Source of the DNA: DATKXU01 sp035528905
Lineage (GTDB): Bacteria > Armatimonadota > UBA5829 > DTJY01
Direction: 5' to 3'
Length of the DNA stretch: 31,816 nucleotides
NCBI GenBank assembly: GCA_035528905.1
Contig: DATKXU010000114.1
Span: 1-31,816 of the forward strand
How positions within the stretch are numbered: position 1 is the stretch's first letter; the number at the start of each line of letters is the position of its first letter. Shown here piece after piece: positions 1 to 7,558 of the stretch. The notes under the pieces were generated by a model that saw only the letters and a list, made by a program, of their open reading frames with translations, was not told the origin of the DNA and searched no databases. The translations under genes and the position numbers were made by a program.

Positions 1-159
1 CGAAAGTATGCCATTTGTCGTACACTAGGCATGCGGGATGAGGACACCTCCTTGGATGCTTTGTTTGATGATATAACTGATACCAAAGAGCGTCCCTCTC
101 CCGCAACCCCAATGTGTAACACATGTATGGTAAGCGAAGAATCGGCGCGTGCCGCCGCA

Positions 160-188
160 TTGACATGCTCGCCTCAGCGTGCTATACT
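160..188 (+). promoter_or_regulatory. Sigma70-type promoter upstream of the c-di-AMP riboswitch
   Basis: A perfect TTGACA (160-165) is followed after exactly 17 bases by TATACT (183-188). Transcription would start near 195, about 60 bases before the riboswitch aptamer. A small hairpin (CCGGTC 206-211 with GACCGG 226-231) lies in the early leader. The site overlaps a short open frame (31-255), which argues against that frame being a gene. Nothing else recognisable is seen in 1-159. Confidence 0.8.
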
Positions 189-255
189 AACGTTGGCTGG
201 TGATACCGGTCGGCGACAGCGCAGAGACCGGCAAAACCTGACAAAAACAGAATAA

Positions 256-372
256 AGGTCGCCGAATTTCTGCAAAGAAAACGGGGGAACCAACGGTTCA
301 TGGGGCGTATCGCGTGTGCGCGTAGGGCAACTCTTCCGGCCCGAGCCCGTCAGCTAACTCCGTAGGCGTGGT
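256..372 (+). promoter_or_regulatory. c-di-AMP riboswitch (ydaO/yuaA class)
   Basis: The conserved blocks of the ydaO/yuaA aptamer appear in order: the P1 5' strand CGCCGAAT (260-267), GGGGGAACC (283-291), GTAGGGC (322-328), CCGAGCCCGTCAGCTAACTC (341-360) and the P1 3' strand GTAGGCGT (362-369). CGCC at 260-263 can pair with GGCG near 365-368. Riboswitches of this class bind two c-di-AMP molecules and usually switch genes off by forming a terminator, and a terminator hairpin follows at 436. The controlled genes start at 598. The class is best known upstream of cell-wall hydrolases, potassium transporters and osmolyte genes; an asparagine-synthetase-like operon is a less familiar target. The assignment rests on motif recall, so a covariance-model search would confirm it. 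Confidence 0.85.
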
Positions 373-435
373 GTGAAGAGAGCATTGGCGATACACAGAC
401 GGCTTCTCCGCATAAGCCGCCACGGTGCCGGTGGC

Positions 436-470
436 AAATCCACGGTCCGCCAAGGCCGTGGATTTTGTTC
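436..470 (+). terminator. Rho-independent terminator of the riboswitch expression platform
   Basis: AAATCCACGG (436-445) and CCGTGGATTT (456-465) form a perfect 10-bp stem with a 10-base loop, ending in a T-rich run. A competing hairpin (GCCAC 419-423 with GTGGC 431-435) lies just before it and shares bases with the region. The terminator stands between the aptamer and the first gene, as expected of a transcriptional OFF switch. The region 471-597 holds no other gene I can support. Confidence 0.75.
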
Positions 471-597
471 ATTGGCTCCGCCGGTTCGCAAGTCCTCTGT
501 TGACGCTTTTCCGCCCTACGTCGAGTGGTTTCCCACTGTTCGGGCTATCCCAGCAAGCACAGGCGCTGAAAAGTCCGGGTGAAGAAGGCGAAGGGAC

Positions 598-2079
598 ATG
601 AGCGGGATTGCCGTGGTTTCGGGCACTGACAACCGGGGTCTCGTATATAGAATGCTCGACAGACTTCGACATCGGGGCCCGGATGGGAATTGGGTCTACA
701 CTGGGCGGGATGTGGCCGCCGGATGTGCTAGTCTGGCGGCAGAGAGCCGTGCAGACCGCAAGAGGGGCTGCGGCGGACCGGGCGAGGTGTGCCTGGTTGC
801 GGATGCCAGCATTTACAATATCGAGGCGCTGAGGAAGACACTTCCACGCCGCCGTTTTGGCGCGGCCTCAGACACGGACATCATCCTGCACCTGTATGGG
901 GAACATGGCCCATCGTGCCTGGGGCTGATAGACGGGATTTTCGCACTGGCGATCAGCGACAAGGGCAGGTTATTCGTGGCACGCGACCCGCTCGGCATCA
1001 AGCCGCTTTACTACTCGCGGAAAAACGGCTCTTGGTGCTTTGCCTCCGAGCTGAAGGCGCTGACAGGCGAATTCCAAGGTGTCGCCGAGTTCCCACCCGG
1101 ACACTTTTACGATTCTGAGCAGGGCTTCCACCAATATTTCGAGCTTGAGCAGCCCGCGCGCATCTGTCGGCGGCCGGAAAAGCTGGCCGAGGAACTCAAA
1201 GCTATTCTGGATGCCGCTGTGCGGAAGAGGTTGCCTCCCGATGGTGAAGTGGGCGTGCTCCTTAGCGGCGGCCTCGACAGCAGCACGGTAGGTGTGCTAG
1301 CTAGAAGACACACCTCAAACATCCATTCCTTCACCGCAGGCACCGACGACAGCGAAGACCTGAAGCACGCCCGTTCGCTGGCTCAAAAGCTGGGGACACA
1401 CCACCACGAGTACATCTATTCACTCCGAGAGATGCTTGAAGTCCTGCCCAGGGTTGTCTACCACCTAGAGTCATTCGACTACCTCCTGGTTCGCAGCTCG
1501 ATTCCGAATTACATCGCATCCAGAATGGCGAGCGACTACGTGAAGGTCGTCCTGTGCGGCGAAGGCTCGGACGAACTATTCGCCGGGTACGACCATCTAA
1601 AGAAACAGGGGTCAGGCGCGGAGTTGAACAGCATGCTTGCAGAGATGATATTCTCCTGCCATAATACAGGTCTCCAGCGGGTAGATCGAATGAACATGGC
1701 GAACAGCGTTGAAGGCAGGATGCCATATTTCGATCTCGACCTGCTAAAGTTCGCATTGGCAATACCGGCGTGCTACAAGATCCACCCTGAGACAAGAACC
1801 GAGAAATGGATAGTGCGCAAAGCGTTCGAGGATGACCTACCGGACGATATTGCCTGGCGCAGGAAAGAGAAGTTCTCAGTTGGCGCAGGGTCGTACGAAC
1901 TGATGGCGCAGATCGCCGAGAACGGAATAACCGACACCGAGTTCGAGGCGGAGCGCCAGCTGAGCAATGGCCACGTACTTCGGAACAAAGAAGAGCTCAT
2001 GTACTACCGATTGTTCAGGGACTTCTTCGGGGACGACCCGGCGGTGTTGAACACTGTAGGCATCACCCCGATCGCATAG
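598..2079 (+). CDS. Asparagine-synthetase-family enzyme with a degenerate glutaminase domain
   Basis: This 493-residue protein aligns along its length with E. coli-type AsnB: an N-terminal class II amidotransferase fold (about 1-185) and a C-terminal ATP-pyrophosphatase domain. The synthetase site is intact: SGGLDSS PPi loop (223-229), GEGSDELFAGY (about 320-330) and RRKEKFSVGAG near 420. The glutaminase site is not. The protein begins M-S-G-I instead of M-C-G-I, so the nucleophilic cysteine is serine, and the usual NGEIYN motif reads DASIYN. HRGPDG (25-30), SDTD and the RDPLGIKPLYY block remain, showing true descent. The enzyme should adenylate a carboxylate but not hydrolyse glutamine. It could use free ammonia or an amine, as beta-lactam synthetase does with a similarly lost site. 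It is the first gene after the c-di-AMP switch, and the odh-like gene follows 35 bases later. The ATG at 598 has a weak GAAGG upstream and gives the family N-terminus. Confidence 0.9.
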   Translation: MSGIAVVSGTDNRGLVYRMLDRLRHRGPDGNWVYTGRDVAAGCASLAAESRADRKRGCGGPGEVCLVADASIYNIEALRKTLPRRRFGAASDTDIILHLYGEHGPSCLGLIDGIFALAISDKGRLFVARDPLGIKPLYYSRKNGSWCFASELKALTGEFQGVAEFPPGHFYDSEQGFHQYFELEQPARICRRPEKLAEELKAILDAAVRKRLPPDGEVGVLLSGGLDSSTVGVLARRHTSNIHSFTAGTDDSEDLKHARSLAQKLGTHHHEYIYSLREMLEVLPRVVYHLESFDYLLVRSSIPNYIASRMASDYVKVVLCGEGSDELFAGYDHLKKQGSGAELNSMLAEMIFSCHNTGLQRVDRMNMANSVEGRMPYFDLDLLKFALAIPACYKIHPETRTEKWIVRKAFEDDLPDDIAWRRKEKFSVGAGSYELMAQIAENGITDTEFEAERQLSNGHVLRNKEELMYYRLFRDFFGDDPAVLNTVGITPIA

Positions 2080-2114
2080 GCAGACTGGATTTATACCAAA
2101 GGAGATGCTCACTT

Positions 2115-3263
2115 ATGGCCGAAGCAAAGTATCCCAGGTTTTGCGTGTTAGGAGCCGGCCACGGCGGGACGGCCATGGCTGCACATCTATCGCTCATGGG
2201 GTTCACCGTCAACCTGTACAATCGAAGCCCGGAACGCCTGCAACCCATCCAGTTGCAGGGCGGCATCGAACTGATCGCCTCGGATGTTGACAATGTCCCG
2301 CATGGACTGGCAGCCTTCAATATAGTGACGGATGACATAGCGGCCGCCGTAGCCGACACTGACTTGCTGATGGTCGTCATTCCAGCCAACGGTCATGCTT
2401 TCATAGCGGAGAAGGTTGCTCCCCATCTCGTTGACGGTCAGATCATCGTACTACATCCGGGCCGCACCGGCGGCGCGCTCGAGGTGCACAACATACTTCG
2501 AAGCCATGGAGTCAAGGCCGACGTGATCGTGGCTGAGGCCCAGACCTTCATATATGCCAGCCGTTCGGTGAACCCTGCCCAGACAAAGATTTTCAGGGTT
2601 AAGAACAATATCCCCGTCGCCGCCATACCCGCGCATCGCACGCCGGAAGTGGTAAAGGCCCTCAGACATGCGTTTCCGCAGTTCGTGCCTGGCGACAATG
2701 TGATGAAGACCAGCCTGGACAACATCGGGGCGATCTTCCATCCGGCGGTGACGGTGTTGAACGCGGCTCGAATCGAGAGCACACACGGGGAGTTCGACTA
2801 TTACACCGAGGGGATCACTCCCACTATGTCGTTTATACTCGAAGAGCTGGATAAAGAGAGAGTTGCGGTTGCGGAGGCACTGGGCTTCCGGGCGATGAGC
2901 GCCAGGGAATGGCTCTATGTCGCCTATGACGCGGCAGGCCCTACACTCTACGAAGCTATGCGGGCGAACAGGGGCTATGACGGTATCAAAGCGCCGAAGA
3001 CCCTCTACACCCGCTATATCAGCGAGGACATCCCTATGAGCCTGGTGCCGATCGCATCCATCGGCGATATGGTCGGCGTGCCGACGCCAACTATCAAGGC
3101 CGTCATCCACCTGGGCTCCATACTTCACAAGTGCGACTACTGGGCCGAAGGGCGCACAGTTGAACGGCTTGGTCTGGCGGGGCTGAGCCTCAAGCAGATT
3201 CGCAGGCTTATCCTCGAGGGCGAGCTGGAGGAGCCTGAGCGCGCAAGCATTGAAACGAGGTGA
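2115..3263 (+). CDS. Octopine/opine dehydrogenase family NAD(P)-dependent oxidoreductase
   Basis: The 382-residue length is normal for the opine dehydrogenase family. An N-terminal Rossmann motif GAGHGG (13-18) follows the first beta strand. The C-terminal helical domain carries the hallmark TSLDNIGAIFHP (about 198-210), whose histidine (about 209) is the family's catalytic base, followed by an asparagine and a glutamate in NAARIE. Family members reductively condense an amino acid with a 2-oxo acid, or oxidise the product; substrates cannot be read from sequence. A clear AAAGGAG (2098-2104) precedes the ATG. The stop codon sits 4 bases before the next ATG, so translation is probably coupled. 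As the middle gene of the operon it could make or process the substrate of the amide-forming enzyme upstream (inference). Ketopantoate reductase or glycerol-3-phosphate dehydrogenase are less likely because of the C-terminal motif. Confidence 0.88.
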   Translation: MAEAKYPRFCVLGAGHGGTAMAAHLSLMGFTVNLYNRSPERLQPIQLQGGIELIASDVDNVPHGLAAFNIVTDDIAAAVADTDLLMVVIPANGHAFIAEKVAPHLVDGQIIVLHPGRTGGALEVHNILRSHGVKADVIVAEAQTFIYASRSVNPAQTKIFRVKNNIPVAAIPAHRTPEVVKALRHAFPQFVPGDNVMKTSLDNIGAIFHPAVTVLNAARIESTHGEFDYYTEGITPTMSFILEELDKERVAVAEALGFRAMSAREWLYVAYDAAGPTLYEAMRANRGYDGIKAPKTLYTRYISEDIPMSLVPIASIGDMVGVPTPTIKAVIHLGSILHKCDYWAEGRTVERLGLAGLSLKQIRRLILEGELEEPERASIETR

Positions 3264-3267
3264 CACG

Positions 3268-4911
3268 ATGGGACGCAAAGTGATCGCTGGCTCGCTGGGC
3301 AACTGCGTCCACGTCGCGGGCGCAGTGAATTTCCTGCGGCTGGCGGAGGATCTGGGCTACGATACGGTCTTCTTGGGACCCGCCGTCCCCGTCGAGAAGC
3401 TGGTGGAGGCTATCGAGCAGCATGACCCCGAGATAGTCGGTATCAGCTACCGCCTGACGCCCGAGGTAGCCGGGCGACTGCTGGCAGAGTTGAAAGAACG
3501 TCTCACCGAGAAGCGCCTCCTCGGGAGACGCTTCGTCTTCGGCGGTACCCCGCCTGTCTGCAAGGTGGCTGAGGAGTCTGGCATCTTCGAGCGCACGTTT
3601 GACGGCCTCGAGCCGGCCGAGGAGATCATAGCCTACCTGCACGGCGATTCATATGCCGTGGAGGCGGAAGACTTCGCCTCCACCCAGCTCGAGCGAATGA
3701 GGAGGAAGCAGCCTTATCCGCTCCTGCGCCACCACTTCGGCAGGCCGACTATGGAGGAAACCTTCGAAGGCGTGCGCAGGATCGCCGAATCCCGGATGGT
3801 GGACGTGATCTCCATCGGCCCGGACCAGAATGCGCAGGAGAGCTTCTTCAGGCCGGAGGAGATGGACCCCACACTTGACGGAGCAGGCGGAGCGCCGATT
3901 CGCTCGGCGGATGACCTCAGGGCTATCTACGAAGCGTCCAGGTGCGGCAATTACCCGCTCTTGCGCATCTACAGCGGCACCCGCGATCTGATAAAGTGGG
4001 CCGAGGTCGCAGTGGAAACCATTCATAACGCGTGGGCAGCCATTCCATTGTGTTGGTACAGTGTCCTCGACCAGAGATCCAAACGCACCCCCGAGGAGGC
4101 GATCTCCGAGAACCAGCAGGCGATGGCGTGGTATGCCGAAAGGGGCATCCCTGTGGAGGTGAACGAGTCGCACCATTGGAGCCTGCGCGATTCCCATGAT
4201 GCCCTGGCGGTCGCAATGGCATACCTCGCCGCGTACAACGCAAAGGCGATGGGCGTCAACTACTACATCGCCCAATATATGTTCAACACGCCGCCGAGCA
4301 CCTATGGCGCGATGGATCTGGCGAAGATGCTCGCCAAGATGGAGTTGATCGAGAGTCTCCACGATGAGAAATTCGTGTCCATGCGGCAAGTCCGTGCGGG
4401 TCTCCTCAGCTTATCGCCGGATATGGATGTCGCAAAGGGACAACTGGCTGCGTCGGTATCGCTTGCGTTGTGGCTCCGGCCTCACATAATCCACGTTGTC
4501 GGCTTCTGCGAGGGAGATCACGCCGCGACCGACGACGACGTAATCGAAAGCTGCAAGATAGTCCGCGGCGTCCTGAAGAACTGCCTGTTCGGGATGCCGG
4601 ACGGGACAGCCGATCCGCGCGTCCAGGCACGCAAGGAGCAACTGAAGAAAGAGGCCCTGCTGATAATCGAGGCGATAAAGGCCGTGGGATCCGAGACAGA
4701 AGGCGATGCGCTCACATCGCCGCGGAATCTGGCAGCGGCGATACATTCTGGAATACTCGACGCCCCGCACCTCAAGGGCAATCCCTTTGCCGCCGGCATG
4801 CTGGAAACTTGGGTGATAGATGGAGCGGTATATGCTGTGGATCCGGTGACGAAGCGGGTCCTTTCAGAAGCTGAGCGGCTCAGGGCACTCCCGCCACCCC
4901 CGATTTCTTGA
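3268..4911 (+). CDS. B12-binding domain fused to a glutamate-mutase-like TIM barrel
   Basis: Start chosen at ATG 3268 with GAGGTG at 3256-3261, giving 547 residues; a TTG at 3250 is an alternative. The first ~125 residues look like a cobalamin-binding Rossmann domain. C-V-H15-V-A-G18 matches DxHxxG except that Cys13 replaces the aspartate, and GISYRL and FGGTPP match the later nucleotide-tail motifs. Residues ~140-460 resemble the barrel subunit of glutamate mutase: an IRSADDLR segment, LRIYSGTRD, an ISENQQAMAWYAERGIPVEV stretch and an AYLAAYNAKAMGVNYYIAQY segment. In known glutamate mutase the two parts are separate subunits, so a single-chain form would be self-contained. A carbon-skeleton rearrangement of an amino acid is the natural guess, but the reaction is unknown and the missing aspartate leaves base-on/base-off binding open. 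The gene is translationally coupled to the opine dehydrogenase and ends the riboswitch-controlled operon. Confidence 0.75.
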   Translation: MGRKVIAGSLGNCVHVAGAVNFLRLAEDLGYDTVFLGPAVPVEKLVEAIEQHDPEIVGISYRLTPEVAGRLLAELKERLTEKRLLGRRFVFGGTPPVCKVAEESGIFERTFDGLEPAEEIIAYLHGDSYAVEAEDFASTQLERMRRKQPYPLLRHHFGRPTMEETFEGVRRIAESRMVDVISIGPDQNAQESFFRPEEMDPTLDGAGGAPIRSADDLRAIYEASRCGNYPLLRIYSGTRDLIKWAEVAVETIHNAWAAIPLCWYSVLDQRSKRTPEEAISENQQAMAWYAERGIPVEVNESHHWSLRDSHDALAVAMAYLAAYNAKAMGVNYYIAQYMFNTPPSTYGAMDLAKMLAKMELIESLHDEKFVSMRQVRAGLLSLSPDMDVAKGQLAASVSLALWLRPHIIHVVGFCEGDHAATDDDVIESCKIVRGVLKNCLFGMPDGTADPRVQARKEQLKKEALLIIEAIKAVGSETEGDALTSPRNLAAAIHSGILDAPHLKGNPFAAGMLETWVIDGAVYAVDPVTKRVLSEAERLRALPPPPIS

Positions 4912-4936
4912 CAACAGCCACTGCCTGCACTAAAAT
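4908..4936 (+). promoter_or_regulatory. Promoter for thioredoxin
   Basis: TTGACA (4908-4913) and TAAAAT (4931-4936) are separated by exactly 17 bases. The -35 box overlaps the stop codon of the B12 gene, so thioredoxin has its own start site near 4943 and need not depend on the c-di-AMP switch. Confidence 0.78.
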
Positions 4937-4993
4937 GTGATTCGTGCGTTAAGCGCAGCCCACGGGACACAGTCCATCGAGGAGGAAAGACTG

Positions 4994-5326
4994 ATGAGCA
5001 GCCCCGCAGAAGTCACCGCGCAGAACTTCGACAAGGAGGTTCTCCAGTCTGAGATCCCTGTGTTGGTGGATTTCTGGGCTGAATGGTGCGGCCCGTGCAA
5101 GATGATCGCCCCATCCGTGAACGCGATCGCCGAAGAGTATGCGGGCAAGCTCAAAGTGCTCAAGTTGGATGTGGATACAGAGGCGACTGTTGCTGCGAGG
5201 TACGGCGTCATGAGCATTCCGACGTTGATCCTGTTCAAGGGCGGAAAGGTTGCCGAGCAGATAGCAGGCGCTCTGCCGAAGCAGAAGATAGTCGAGAAGA
5301 TATTGCCTCACTGCAGCCAGAAATAA
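4994..5326 (+). CDS. trxA: Thioredoxin
   Basis: This 110-residue protein has the full thioredoxin fold signature: WCGPCK with the redox cysteines at 32 and 35, DFWAEW before it, and a cis-proline in MSIPT. It reduces disulfides in cytoplasmic proteins. The start at 4994 is set by GGAGGAAAG (4980-4988); an upstream in-frame extension from 4937 is not needed. It has its own promoter, so its role next to the B12/opine operon may be incidental. A short hairpin (CTGAGA 5334-5339 with TCTCAG 5344-5349) follows without a T-run, so the ABC ATPase downstream may be co-transcribed. Confidence 0.95.
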   Translation: MSSPAEVTAQNFDKEVLQSEIPVLVDFWAEWCGPCKMIAPSVNAIAEEYAGKLKVLKLDVDTEATVAARYGVMSIPTLILFKGGKVAEQIAGALPKQKIVEKILPHCSQK

Positions 5327-5384
5327 CACCCTGAGAAGGCTCTCAGCATAGTTGCTGCCTAAGCGCTAGGAGGTACAGCAGACC

Positions 5385-6494
5385 ATGGCCGGCGTCGTAC
5401 TGAAAGACCTGACCAAGACCTTCAAAACCGTTGTGGCCGTTGATAACATGAACCTGGAGATAAAGGACAAGGAGTTCCTCGTTCTAGTCGGCCCGTCCGG
5501 GTGCGGCAAGACGACGGCCCTAAGGGTAATAGCCGGACTGGAAGAGGCCAGTACCGGCGAGATATACATAGGCGACCGGATGGTGAACGATATATCCCCG
5601 AAAGACCGGGACATCGCCATGGTATTCCAGAACTACGCGCTGTATCCCCATATGAGCGTGTACGACAACATGGCGTTCGGCCTCAAGCTCAGAAGGCTTC
5701 CGAAGGAGGAGATCAAGCGCCGCGTGAGCGAAGCCGCTCAACTCCTCGGGCTCTCCGATTTGCTCGACCGGAAGCCGAAGCAGCTCTCCGGAGGCCAGAG
5801 ACAGAGGGTGGCGCTCGGCCGTGCCATCGTCCGCGAGCCGAAGGTCTTCCTCATGGACGAGCCGCTCTCGAACCTGGATGCCAAGCTGCGCGTGCAGACT
5901 CGCGCAGAGCTCATCAAGCTCCACCGCCGCCTCGGAATCACCACGATCTACGTGACCCACGACCAGGTCGAGGCTATGACTATGGGCGACCGAATCGCGG
6001 TCATGCGCGACGGCGTCGTCCAGCAGGTAGACACTCCAATGGGACTTTACTCCAGGCCCGCTAATATGTTCGTCGCCGGCTTCATCGGCACTCCGGCGAT
6101 GAACTTCGTGGACGCAGAACTGACCAAGCAGGACGGCCGCTATGTGGTGAATGCGGGCAGCTTCAAGGTCGTGATCCCGGAAAGCAAGGACGGCAAGAAG
6201 TTCGAGTCCTACGTCGGGAAGCGCGTCGTCTTCGGCGTGCGCCCGGAAGACATGTTCGACAAGGGCCTCAGCCCGCTTCTAAAACCCACCGAAGAGAACA
6301 CCATCAAAGCCATGGTGGACGTAATTGAGCCGATGGGTGCAATCGTAACCATGTATCTGGCCGCCGGCCCGCACAACCTGATCGCAACCATCGACGCGGA
6401 AACGAAGGCGAAAGAGACCCAGGGGATGGAAATCATCCTGGATATGGAGAAGACCCATCTCTTCGACAGCGAGACCTCGGAAGCGATTTACTAG
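5385..6494 (+). CDS. CUT1-type sugar ABC transporter ATPase (MalK/UgpC/MsmK family)
   Basis: The protein has 369 residues, the usual length for this family. Walker A GPSGCGKTT (36-44), signature LSGGQRQRVALGRA (about 135-148), Walker B and D-loop MDEPLSNLDAKLR and the switch histidine in YVTHDQVEAMT are all intact. A C-terminal OB/TOBE region (about 240-369, containing FGVRPEDM) is the sugar-transporter regulatory domain. These ATPases often serve several CUT1 permeases from a distance. The MalF/MalG pair at 10913-12686 has no ATPase of its own and is the obvious partner in this window (inference). AGGAGGT (5369-5375) sets the start. Confidence 0.93.
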   Translation: MAGVVLKDLTKTFKTVVAVDNMNLEIKDKEFLVLVGPSGCGKTTALRVIAGLEEASTGEIYIGDRMVNDISPKDRDIAMVFQNYALYPHMSVYDNMAFGLKLRRLPKEEIKRRVSEAAQLLGLSDLLDRKPKQLSGGQRQRVALGRAIVREPKVFLMDEPLSNLDAKLRVQTRAELIKLHRRLGITTIYVTHDQVEAMTMGDRIAVMRDGVVQQVDTPMGLYSRPANMFVAGFIGTPAMNFVDAELTKQDGRYVVNAGSFKVVIPESKDGKKFESYVGKRVVFGVRPEDMFDKGLSPLLKPTEENTIKAMVDVIEPMGAIVTMYLAAGPHNLIATIDAETKAKETQGMEIILDMEKTHLFDSETSEAIY

Positions 6495-6578
6495 ACAGAC
6501 CTTAGACTTTAGACCTTAGACAACAGACTCGCACTTTGGGGGAAACCCGGCATAGTTCAGGGCCAAGGTCTAAAGTCT
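6495..6578. repeat. Seven-base-period array with a distant inverted arm
   Basis: After the ABC ATPase stop, units of seven bases follow one another (CTTAGAC, TTTAGAC, CTTAGAC, AACAGAC). AGACTTTAGACCTT (6504-6517) is perfectly complementary to AAGGTCTAAAGTCT (6565-6578), a 14-bp stem with a 47-base loop followed by TTT. It could act as a weak terminator and ends only 9 bases before the next ATG. Confidence 0.75.
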
Positions 6579-6587
6579 TTTCTGCCC

Positions 6588-7478
6588 ATGAGAAAGCTCT
6601 TCATCACAGGCGGGAGTGGAATGCTCGGCAGCTATACCGGCGTCCAGGCGGCCGCATACGGCTGGGAGACCTGGGCGACGTACTCAGGCCACCGCGTCCA
6701 ACTCCCCGGCTGCCGCATGGCGCCGCTTGACATCCGCGATCCCGCCAAGGTCGCCGAAGCGATTGCCGAGATTCAACCCGACGTCATAATCCATACGGCC
6801 GCCCTTGTGAGGCCGGACTTCTGCGAAGAGCGGAAGGCCGACGCCTTTGCGGTCAACGTTGTGGGGACACAGCACGTGCTCGCAGCCGCCGAGAGGGTTG
6901 GCGCACACCTCGTGCATGTGTCCACGGACCTCGTCTTCGACGGCGGGCGGAAATCCTTCAAGCCGGACGATCCGCTCTGCCCACCGAACTACTACGGCCT
7001 GACCAAGGCGGCGGCAGAGGCGGCGGTTTATGCCTCGGCCTTGAACTGGGCGATCGTGCGGACGACAACTCTCTATGGGCCGCGCAAGTTCCCATTCCTC
7101 AACTCGTTCTCCGACAAGGTGATCGAATCGCTCCGGGCCGGGCGTTCAGTCATCGCGTACACGGACCAGTATCGGCCTTCCGTTCCGGTGTGGAATGTGG
7201 GGGAGGTCTTGCTGGAGATCGCGGAGCGGCGGCTGACCGGCATCTACCACGCAGTGTGCCCCGACGTGACTACCCGCTACCAGCTCGCCCGGAGGATCGC
7301 CGAGTTGCTCGGCCTGGACGAGAGCTTGATCGAGGCCGTATCCGTGGACGACGTGGAGATGGTTGCTCGCCGCCCGAAGGTGCTCGTGCTCGATACCACC
7401 TCCACTGCCCGCGCACTGAATACGGGTCTCCTCACCTTCGAGGAAGGGATACGGGAATTGAAGGAGCGAATGCTGTAG
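6588..7478 (+). CDS. RmlD-like SDR sugar-nucleotide reductase (dTDP-4-dehydrorhamnose reductase family)
   Basis: This 296-residue extended SDR protein starts with the NAD(P) motif ITGGSGMLG (6-14). It has the active-site STD (112-114) and YxxxK (Tyr136, Lys140), and IIHTAALVRPDFCEE matches the RmlD pattern. Family members reduce dTDP-4-keto-rhamnose or related 4-keto sugars, and some relatives are the MAT2B-like group. A role in supplying a deoxysugar to the glycan locus on the other strand is plausible but unproven, since no rmlA, rmlB or rmlC is in the window. No Shine-Dalgarno sequence is visible: the repeat hairpin arm lies directly before the ATG. Confidence 0.85.
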   Translation: MRKLFITGGSGMLGSYTGVQAAAYGWETWATYSGHRVQLPGCRMAPLDIRDPAKVAEAIAEIQPDVIIHTAALVRPDFCEERKADAFAVNVVGTQHVLAAAERVGAHLVHVSTDLVFDGGRKSFKPDDPLCPPNYYGLTKAAAEAAVYASALNWAIVRTTTLYGPRKFPFLNSFSDKVIESLRAGRSVIAYTDQYRPSVPVWNVGEVLLEIAERRLTGIYHAVCPDVTTRYQLARRIAELLGLDESLIEAVSVDDVEMVARRPKVLVLDTTSTARALNTGLLTFEEGIRELKERML

Positions 7479-7544
7479 GGGTGGGGCCTCCCCGCCCGGA
7501 TGAATTCCTGCGCCCGGATCGGGCAGGGGGACCCTGCCCCTACA
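7475..7544. repeat. Pair of inverted GTAGGGG-type palindromic repeats
   Basis: GTAGGGGTGGGGCC at 7475 and GGACCCTGCCCCTAC near 7530-7544 are the outer ends of two GC-rich palindromes facing each other. The right end is followed immediately by AAGGGGG, which serves as the ribosome-binding site of the next gene. A related, perfect palindrome lies at 25416-25444, so this is a dispersed REP-like family. Confidence 0.75.
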
Positions 7545-7558
7545 AGGGGGAAACGTCT

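Noticed and set aside
31..255. Open frame of 74 codons
   Set aside because: It runs over a consensus promoter (160-188) and up to the riboswitch, has no ribosome-binding site and no recognisable domain.
373..582. Open frame of 69 codons between riboswitch and asnB-like gene
   Set aside because: It overlaps the terminator hairpin and begins at the aptamer edge with a GTG; composition is that of structured RNA.
2451..3302. Long antisense frame opposite the opine dehydrogenase
   Set aside because: It is a shadow of a clearly conserved gene and shows no domain.
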